NCBI RefSeq assembly: GCF_902491285.1
Contig: NZ_CABUHK010000139.1
Coordinates: forward strand, 1 to 7,022
Direction of reading: 5' to 3'
From: an uncultured Bacteroides sp.
GTDB taxonomy: Bacteria > Bacteroidota > Bacteroidia > Bacteroidales > Bacteroidaceae
Length of the DNA stretch: 7,022 nt
This document shows, in pieces, positions 1-5,762 of the stretch. A model generated the notes under the pieces. The model was not told the origin of the DNA and ran no database searches. It was given only the letters and a program-made list of their open reading frames with translations. A program made the translations under genes and the position numbers. The first letter of the stretch is position 1. Every line of letters begins with the position of its first letter.

Positions 1-727
1 TACCTTTGAAGCCCCAAAGATTGCGCAAGACATCAATATTCAGCCATTTATGTTCAGTGGCATGGACACCGTTCAGGAGATTGTAGCTGTTCATCACAGC
101 ACTCACGTTCGCTTCCTGTACAGCCTTGCGGAAAACCGGAAAATAAATTTCATGCAAAGTACGCTCGTCTATGTCCGAACTCGCATGATGGCGGCTCCAC
201 TCCTGATTGTTGGCAGCAAAATGCTTGATAGTAGCAATGACCCCTTCAGATTGTACACCTAGAATATATTGCTTGGCGGCTTCACCAGCCAGATAAGGGT
301 CTTCCCCCATATATTCGTAATTACGTCCGCACAATGGAGAACGATAAATATTTACGCCCGGACCAAGCAGTATATGAACGCCTCTTGCCTTGGCGTCCTG
401 CCCCAGACCTTGGCCTAACTTATAAAGCAACTCCCGGTTCCAGGTGGAAGCAGACAGGATACCGGACGGATAAAGGGTACTCTTCGGGGCATGATTGCGG
501 ATTCCTTGTGGCCCGTCCGCCAACTTGATTTCAGGGATTCCCAAACGGGGAATCGCACGTAAGGAAAAACTCGTATATCCGGAGATATAAGCTATTTTCT
601 CTTGCAAAGTCATTTTGGATACAATCTCTTTTGCACGTTGTTCCGCTTGGGGAGTAATGGTCTGTGCACAGCTCAGGATGCTGCATGCAAGCATGCATAG
701 ACTTATGATACCTATTTTCTTTTTCAT
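1..727 (-). CDS. GH3 family beta-glycosidase lipoprotein, N-terminal 242 residues (runs off the window)
   Basis: Reading from the ATG at 727 the frame stays open to the window edge, so the C-terminus is missing. Residues 1-20 look like a lipoprotein signal: a Lys-rich start, a hydrophobic core and the lipobox ILSC with the lipidation Cys at residue 20. The rest is the start of a GH3 (beta/alpha)8 barrel: MTLQEK at 39-44, DGPQGIR at 71-77 (substrate-binding Asp of the DGPxGxR branch), GPGVNIYRSPLCGRNYEYMG at 122-141, KHF at 168-170, SRHH at 178-181 and WGFKG at 238-242. In this family the nucleophile Asp (SDW) follows the WGFxG motif by a few residues, so it lies just outside. By family knowledge it should remove non-reducing beta-linked sugars (glucose, xylose or related). 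The DGPxGxR signature places it in another GH3 branch than the upstream gene. It is last in the visible gene series, after a 100-base gap. Family assignment is firm; the substrate is unknown. Confidence 0.93.
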   Translation of the reverse strand, partial: MKKKIGIISLCMLACSILSCAQTITPQAEQRAKEIVSKMTLQEKIAYISGYTSFSLRAIPRLGIPEIKLADGPQGIRNHAPKSTLYPSGILSASTWNRELLYKLGQGLGQDAKARGVHILLGPGVNIYRSPLCGRNYEYMGEDPYLAGEAAKQYILGVQSEGVIATIKHFAANNQEWSRHHASSDIDERTLHEIYFPVFRKAVQEANVSAVMNSYNLLNGVHATEHKWLNIDVLRNLWGFKG

Positions 728-749
728 GGTGGTATGTGTTAATACAGAA

Positions 750-787
750 TGTGTCAAAAACCAATTTGGCTATCAGCTTTTGACACA
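750..787 (-). promoter_or_regulatory. Perfect 10-bp inverted repeat in the gap before the last GH3 gene
   Basis: TGTGTCAAAA at 750-759 and TTTTGACACA at 778-787 are exact reverse complements separated by 18 bases. On the transcript the hairpin would end 22 nucleotides before the ATG at 727. No U-tract follows it on the minus strand, so it is not a standard intrinsic terminator. It could be an mRNA stabiliser or processing site, an attenuating hairpin that lowers expression of the last gene, or a dyad operator for a dimeric regulator. The sequence shows the symmetry; the role is inference. Confidence 0.5.
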
Positions 788-805
788 CTTCGTTCTTTAT
801 ATTTT

Positions 806-851
806 TAGTCTGTCAATTCAACTTTCTTTAGTCTATCAATTCTATTTTAAC
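806..851. repeat. Short imperfect tandem repeat (unit 23 bp) across the GH3 stop codon
   Basis: TAGTCTGTCAATTC at 806-819 recurs as TAGTCTATCAATTC at 829-842, one mismatch in 14 bases and exactly 23 bases apart. The rest of the 23-base unit is only partly conserved. One copy lies in the last codons and stop of the BglX-type gene, the other just downstream. Since 23 is not a multiple of three, the second copy is not in frame with the gene. It looks like an old slippage duplication; no function is evident. Confidence 0.5.
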
Positions 852-3035
852 AGTTTGTCCTTGTACCAGGATATGATATTCGCCGGCTTCGAGGAATCGC
901 TTTCCGTCCTCATTAACAAAACCGAAATCACGTTCCAGGTCTATGTCGAAACGGAAGGTTTTCGTTTCTCCGGCTTTGATAAGTTGTTTCTCAAAGTGTT
1001 TCAATTCTTTCACCGGACGGGTAATCGAGCAATACGGGTCGGAGATAAACCAATGAACAGTCTCTGCTCCGTCACGGGCACCGGTATTGGTGACAGTTAC
1101 TTCAGCCGAGAGCTTCTCGCCACGCTTCACTTTAGTGGCAGAAAGAGTAATAGTGCCATACTTGAATTCAGTGTAGCTCAGGCCGTGACCGAAAGGGTAC
1201 AGCGGGTCGCTTGTTATATCTTTATAGAATCCCTGATGCCCGCGTCCGCTCTTACGACGGTTGTAATAGATAGGAATCTGTCCCGTTGAATAAGGGAAAG
1301 TCATGGCTAGTTTGCCGGAAGGATTAATACGTCCGGACAATATCCCCGCCATCGGCAGTGCGCCATTCACACCCGGTTGCCAGATTTCCAGTATGGCATC
1401 AGAAACCGGTTCCAGGCGGTTCAGTTCCAACGGACGACCGTTGACCAATACCAGTACGACAGGCTTGCCGGCTTCCTTCAGTTCTTTTGCCAGTTCTTCC
1501 TGAATCTGCGGTAGTGCGATGGAAGAACGGGAAGCATTTTCACCACTCCAGGTCATCATCTCACCCAGACAAAGAACGACTACGTCAGACCAGCGTGCAG
1601 CTTCCAATGCTTCTGCAAATCCTTCGCGGTTATCTCCTTGTATGCTACAACCTAATGCGTAACGCAGTTCGGCTTTTCCTGCAAATTCAGCAGCCATCCC
1701 GTCATAAAGCATTGCCACATCGGTATCCTTTCCGTGACCACACCAGGAGCCTAACAAGTCCCAGCCATTTTTTGCCATAGGGCCTATTACTGCAATCTTC
1801 TTTTTATCTGTCAGCGGTAAAACATTGTTTTCGTTTTTCAGCAATACCATGGACTCTGCCGCAAGCCGGGCGGCAATATCCATGCTTTGCGGACGGAAGA
1901 AACGTTCTTTCTCTGTTGTAGCGGGAGTATAAGGACGTTCGAACAAGCCGAGGCGGAATTTCAGAAGTAAGACACGACGGACAGCCTCATCCACCTGAGC
2001 CATCGATACTTTACCTTCTTCTACCAATTCCTGCAAATGACGGTCATAGGCGTGAGACATCATATCCATTTCAAGACCGGCAGTAAACGCATACCGGGCG
2101 GCTTCCTTTTTAGTTGCCGCCAATCCCTGGTTTTTCAACTGTTCGATAGCTCCCCAGTCGGAAACGATAAAACCGTCATGCCTCCAACGATTCTTTAATA
2201 TCTCGGTCATAGTATAAGGGTTTGCCGAACCCGGTACACCGCTGATATCATTAAAAGAACTCATCAGAGTTGCCGCACCGGCTTTCACACCCATTTCATA
2301 AGGGAGCAGATAAGTGTCCCAAAGAGTTTGTCTGGAGATTTCGGTATAAACATAGTCACGTCCGGCTTCGGATGCCCCGTAGCCTACATAATGTTTCAGA
2401 CAAGCTGCCACACGGTTTTCTGCCGACAAATTATCACCTTGATAACCTCTGACGGAAGCTGCGCCGAACACTCCGTTCGTATAAGGGTCTTCGCCATAAC
2501 CTTCCGCCACACGTCCCCAACGGGGGTCACGCGCTACGTCAATCATCGGCGAGAACGTCCAGTCCACTCCCGACATACGGGCTTCCTGTGCGGATACGGC
2601 ACACGCCTGCTCCACCAAATCCGGGTTCCAGGAACAAGCCTGTGCCAGCGAGATAGGATACACGGTACGGAATCCATGAATGGCATCATAACCGAAGATA
2701 ATAGGAATACCCAGGCGGGATTCTTCCATCGCTTTCTTCTGCATATTATTACGCAGTTCGGGATTTGTCTCGAAGTAAATCAGAGAACCGATTTCCGCGG
2801 GCACTTTCTTTACCTCTTCGCCTACATTATTCACGTTGTTGTTCCGTCCCAAGGTGTATTGGTTCAGTTGCATCACTTTCTCTTCCAAAGTCATGCGGGA
2901 CAAGAGGTCGTCCACACGTTTCTCAATCGGGGCCTTTGCGTCTTTATACAGTGCTCCCCCTTTTTTATCTTTTGCAGAAAGGACAGATACGGCACCCAGC
3001 AGACACAAACCATAAACTAATGTTCTTTTTCTCAT
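828..3035 (-). CDS. bglX: GH3 beta-glucosidase, BglX type, secreted
   Basis: A complete 735-residue GH3 enzyme, close to the usual length of BglX-type proteins. Residues 1-21 form a probable Sec signal peptide without a lipobox Cys, so a soluble periplasmic enzyme is expected. The barrel domain carries MTLEEK at 48-53, DAIHGFR at 117-123, DPRWGR at 170-175, GEDP at 181-184, KHY at 214-216 and the nucleophile motif FIVSDWG with Asp293. The alpha/beta sandwich domain begins near 395 (LLKNENNVLPL) and includes LGEMMTWSGENASR, where Glu499 aligns with the Glu of the E. coli BglX GEAQGMAHEASSR motif and is the likely acid/base. An Fn3-like domain fills about 640-735 (VTNTGARDGAETV). Family knowledge gives hydrolysis of terminal beta-D-glucose from oligosaccharides or glycosides. 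The start lies 15 bases after the preceding DUF4886 gene, so co-transcription is very likely. All catalytic parts are intact. The exact sugar and linkage cannot be read from sequence. Confidence 0.95.
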   Translation of the reverse strand: MRKRTLVYGLCLLGAVSVLSAKDKKGGALYKDAKAPIEKRVDDLLSRMTLEEKVMQLNQYTLGRNNNVNNVGEEVKKVPAEIGSLIYFETNPELRNNMQKKAMEESRLGIPIIFGYDAIHGFRTVYPISLAQACSWNPDLVEQACAVSAQEARMSGVDWTFSPMIDVARDPRWGRVAEGYGEDPYTNGVFGAASVRGYQGDNLSAENRVAACLKHYVGYGASEAGRDYVYTEISRQTLWDTYLLPYEMGVKAGAATLMSSFNDISGVPGSANPYTMTEILKNRWRHDGFIVSDWGAIEQLKNQGLAATKKEAARYAFTAGLEMDMMSHAYDRHLQELVEEGKVSMAQVDEAVRRVLLLKFRLGLFERPYTPATTEKERFFRPQSMDIAARLAAESMVLLKNENNVLPLTDKKKIAVIGPMAKNGWDLLGSWCGHGKDTDVAMLYDGMAAEFAGKAELRYALGCSIQGDNREGFAEALEAARWSDVVVLCLGEMMTWSGENASRSSIALPQIQEELAKELKEAGKPVVLVLVNGRPLELNRLEPVSDAILEIWQPGVNGALPMAGILSGRINPSGKLAMTFPYSTGQIPIYYNRRKSGRGHQGFYKDITSDPLYPFGHGLSYTEFKYGTITLSATKVKRGEKLSAEVTVTNTGARDGAETVHWFISDPYCSITRPVKELKHFEKQLIKAGETKTFRFDIDLERDFGFVNEDGKRFLEAGEYHILVQGQTVKIELID

Positions 3036-3050
3036 TTGTATTTTCGTCGG

Positions 3051-3905
3051 TTAGTTAGTAATAGACAGGTCGGTTATCTTATACGGACGCTTTACTGCTG
3101 CATGGGCAGCTTTCTGGGCTACAGCTTTCCGAGCTTCATCCACCCCTTCCGGACCATAAGGATTCCCGACTACATTGTGTTTGAAGATACATTCGAACCA
3201 GGTGCAGGCAGCGGTATAACGGCCTATCTTCACATCCAGATGATATCCGTCCCGGTTCAGATGGTCGCCGATGAAAGAGGTACGGGCGTTCTGTATAGCA
3301 GTGCCCGAAGGGATGACAATCTTTATCTTATTCACCTTAGCCGCTTTCTTCACCGCATCAGTAATTGCCTGATACATGGTCAGTTGATTGCAGTTGTAGT
3401 TTTTGAATCCACTATGCTTGGAAGTAGACGCATACGCCCAGGTTTGGTGCAACATCAGCTTTGTTTTCTTTGGAAGGCGTGCTTTTACATATTCTATAAG
3501 TTCCGGCAGAGAGGCTTCATACGTCTCATACATTCCCGAAAAAGGACTTGCCTGTTGCAGGCTGACGTAATCCCAGTCTTCATCTGCCAACACCGCTTCC
3601 AAAGACATCTTGCCCCTTTCCCGTTTCTTTCCATCCGTACCGATTTTCCGGTAGGCATAGGCAGGAGCATTGTCACGGGCATTTTTCACATGACGTTCCA
3701 GAGAACAACCGCCGATAAACATATTGCCGATTATGGTTGAAATGCCTTCGGCATCCGCCAGTTCATGCAGATATTGCTCCACGGCATCCTGCGAGAAGCT
3801 GTTGCCGATGGCAAGTATCCTGACCGTTTTTTGCTGCGCATACGCTCCTCCGGCAAGAAGGAGCAGTATGAACATACAAATCACTACATTTCTATATTGC
3901 TTCAT
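3051..3905 (-). CDS. Small secreted DUF4886 protein, SGNH-hydrolase-like
   Basis: A 284-residue protein consisting of a Sec signal peptide (about 1-23, cleavage after AYA) and one DUF4886 domain (about 28-275). It has SGNH/GDSL hallmarks: LAIGNSFS at 31-38 with candidate nucleophile Ser36, IGGC at 64-67 like block II, and NRDGYHL at 217-223 with Asp219 and His222 spaced as the DxxH of block V. Where a block III GxN would be expected there is LQQAS at 116-120, followed by HQTWAY at 153-158. This suggests an esterase-type hydrolase, possibly removing acyl groups from carbohydrates, but I know of no firmly established activity for the family. I chose the ATG at 3905; an in-frame TTG nine bases upstream would add three residues and is less likely. 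It is a close paralog of the DUF4886 domain in the preceding gene, 27 bases away, and precedes the GH3 gene by 15 bases. Likely periplasmic. Confidence 0.88.
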   Translation of the reverse strand: MKQYRNVVICMFILLLLAGGAYAQQKTVRILAIGNSFSQDAVEQYLHELADAEGISTIIGNMFIGGCSLERHVKNARDNAPAYAYRKIGTDGKKRERGKMSLEAVLADEDWDYVSLQQASPFSGMYETYEASLPELIEYVKARLPKKTKLMLHQTWAYASTSKHSGFKNYNCNQLTMYQAITDAVKKAAKVNKIKIVIPSGTAIQNARTSFIGDHLNRDGYHLDVKIGRYTAACTWFECIFKHNVVGNPYGPEGVDEARKAVAQKAAHAAVKRPYKITDLSITN

Positions 3906-3932
3906 TATAATCAATATGATAAAAACCAGACC

Positions 3933-5756
3933 TTATTTCACCAGACTAATGCATAGTGCATTGATATGTCCCTCCGCGGCCAAACCGGTATCAATCCCTT
4001 TCACCTCGACAATGACCTTGCCTTCCGAATCCGGTTCTATATTCTCAAACTTGGCAATGTACTCCTCGAAGTTTGCTGCCGCAAACGAGGCAGCATCCTT
4101 GATACCTGTCTTCATTTCTTTAACCGCACTCTCCGTTTTACCTATCAACTTATAAGAAGAGATGCGGGCGTCTTTACTTCCATTGAAACGGATGGCTAAA
4201 ATAGTGAAATTATATTTCCGGGCTGCATCCAGTTGAGAGATTTCTATTCTTCCCGGGCCTACATCACCCTTATTTTTCTCTCCTCCCACTAACAAACCGT
4301 CTTTCCATGCAGTCAGCGGAAACTCCACGCCATCCACCGTCACCGAGCTGGCCGGTTCGGAACCGACTCCGGCATGAGTCGCGGTAAATCCGCCAAGGAC
4401 TCTGACGCCAATATTCGTATAATTGTTTTCCGCATCTTTTATCCAGCTTGTGGTTGAACTTGTCAGATGCGAAGTTATATTATTCCACGGAGTGGCAGAG
4501 AGTGAAGTCGGGCCGAAATCAATATAGATGGGGGCTTTCAATTCAGTATCAGATAGTTCCGGTTGCTTGAAGTCGACCAAATCGGTCACTTCATCGGTTT
4601 TTTGAACAGCGTAATGAGCGGCATTTTGTGCAATCTTGACTACCTGCGGGTCAATCGTTTCGGGAGCATACGGGTTGCCGACGACATTTTGTCCTGTAAT
4701 CATTTCAAACCAGGTACAGGCAGCAGTATATCGGCCGTAAGTAACCTCCAGATGATAGCCGTCACGATTGAACGCATCACCTAAGAAAGAGGTACGCGCA
4801 TTCTGGATGGCAGTGCCCGAAGGAATCAGCAGGTTCAGTGCCGTATGATTCGTCATCGCCTGTCGGGCAGCGGACACAATAGCATTGTACATAGTCATCT
4901 GATTGCTGTCATAATCCGGAAAACTTTCATGAGTGGAACCGGAAGCGTATGCCCAAGTCTGATGCCATATCAATTTAGCCTGCGGACAACGCGCCTGTAT
5001 ACCGGCAATCAAATCGGCAAGCGCCGTGTACGTATCATATTTACCGGATTTTCCACTAGCCTGTTGCAAACTGATGTAATCCCAGCTTTCATCGGCCAAG
5101 GCCTGAGATAATTTATAGCTGCTTCTTGCCACCTTCTCGCCATTTATCACTTTGCGGTATTCATACGCCCCGGCATCCGACTGGAAATTAGCCAAATGCC
5201 TGTCCAAATCGCATCCGCCGATATACATATTGCCAATAATAAAATCATGCCCTACGGCTGCACCCAATTCATACAGGTATTGCTCCACCGCGTCTTGAGA
5301 GAAGCTGTTGCCGATGGCAAGAATTCTGATTGCCCCTTGCTCCACCGTAACGGGAATCGTGGCAACAAGCGGTTTGGTATCCGTAGGACATTCGATAGTG
5401 ACGAACGTGTTTCCGGCAGATACACCTGCGATTGTGACATTCTTACCGTCTGCGTCTACCGCTACGGTAGCTATATTGGAGTTTTCGGAAGTACAGGTAT
5501 ATTCAGGTTTCAGGTTCTCGTCGCCGCCTACCGTCACATTCAATGTAACTGTTTCGCCTGTGGTAACGGTTACTTCTTTGGAAGCTACCACCATCCATTT
5601 GCCGTCTACATAGACGATTTTCTCTTCAATCTGCGTCACTATCTTTTCCGATTCGGAGCAGGATACCAATACTCCTCCGACAGAGAATAGTGACACTATA
5701 AATAATAATCCTACCAACAGGAAGTTATTGTTCCATTTTATTGTTTTCATAGTCAT
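3933..5756 (-). CDS. BIG2 + DUF4886 (SGNH-like) + C-terminal beta-rich domain lipoprotein
   Basis: A 607-residue multidomain protein. Residues 1-33 are a lipoprotein signal with lipobox LVSC (Cys33), followed by SESEK, an acidic stretch compatible with surface export in Bacteroides. A bacterial Ig-like BIG2 domain covers about 53-138 (SNIATVAVDADGKNVTIAGV). The DUF4886 domain spans about 143-395: IGNSFS with Ser151, IGGC at 179-182, LQQAS at 230-234, HQTWAY at 265-270, and RDGYH with Asp332 and His335. From about 405 to 607 comes a domain I cannot name, opening IYIDFGPTS with PWNNIT soon after; it looks like a beta-sandwich of the malectin or galactose-binding kind and may bind carbohydrate. 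The overall picture is a membrane-anchored, possibly surface-exposed esterase with substrate-binding modules. The start could instead be the second ATG at 5750, two codons in; neither has a clear ribosome binding site. It begins 6 bases after the GH2 stop. Activity is inferred, not known. Confidence 0.87.
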   Translation of the reverse strand: MTMKTIKWNNNFLLVGLLFIVSLFSVGGVLVSCSESEKIVTQIEEKIVYVDGKWMVVASKEVTVTTGETVTLNVTVGGDENLKPEYTCTSENSNIATVAVDADGKNVTIAGVSAGNTFVTIECPTDTKPLVATIPVTVEQGAIRILAIGNSFSQDAVEQYLYELGAAVGHDFIIGNMYIGGCDLDRHLANFQSDAGAYEYRKVINGEKVARSSYKLSQALADESWDYISLQQASGKSGKYDTYTALADLIAGIQARCPQAKLIWHQTWAYASGSTHESFPDYDSNQMTMYNAIVSAARQAMTNHTALNLLIPSGTAIQNARTSFLGDAFNRDGYHLEVTYGRYTAACTWFEMITGQNVVGNPYAPETIDPQVVKIAQNAAHYAVQKTDEVTDLVDFKQPELSDTELKAPIYIDFGPTSLSATPWNNITSHLTSSTTSWIKDAENNYTNIGVRVLGGFTATHAGVGSEPASSVTVDGVEFPLTAWKDGLLVGGEKNKGDVGPGRIEISQLDAARKYNFTILAIRFNGSKDARISSYKLIGKTESAVKEMKTGIKDAASFAAANFEEYIAKFENIEPDSEGKVIVEVKGIDTGLAAEGHINALCISLVK

Positions 5757-5762
5757 CTACTA

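Noticed and set aside
682..697. TGCATGC-AA-GCATGCA inverted repeat
   Set aside because: It lies inside the signal-peptide codons of the last GH3 gene. It is short, its 2-base loop is too small for a normal hairpin, and the codons explain the sequence adequately.
531..788. 85-residue minus-strand open frame overlapping the last GH3 gene start
   Set aside because: It overlaps the signal peptide and early barrel of the GH3 gene in another frame, has no recognisable family features, and the GH3 frame carries clear conserved motifs.
728..827. Possible promoter for the last GH3 gene, including TTGACA near 752-757 on the minus strand
   Set aside because: No Bacteroides-type TAnnTTTG -7 box was found, and the TTGACA is part of the inverted repeat with no matching -10 at a normal distance. 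Read-through from the upstream gene is the simpler view.
615..1289. 224-residue plus-strand open frame
   Set aside because: It lies antisense to two GH3 genes and the gap between them. Its translation is compositionally odd and motif-free, while the opposite strand has convincing GH3 and Fn3-like sequence.
2328..3740. Long plus-strand open frames of 230 and 234 residues
   Set aside because: They are antisense to the BglX-type and DUF4886 genes, which have complete domains, signal peptides and tight operon spacing.
3912..3914. TTG as start codon of the small DUF4886 gene
   Set aside because: An ATG three codons downstream gives a normal Lys-containing signal peptide, so the rarer TTG start is not needed.
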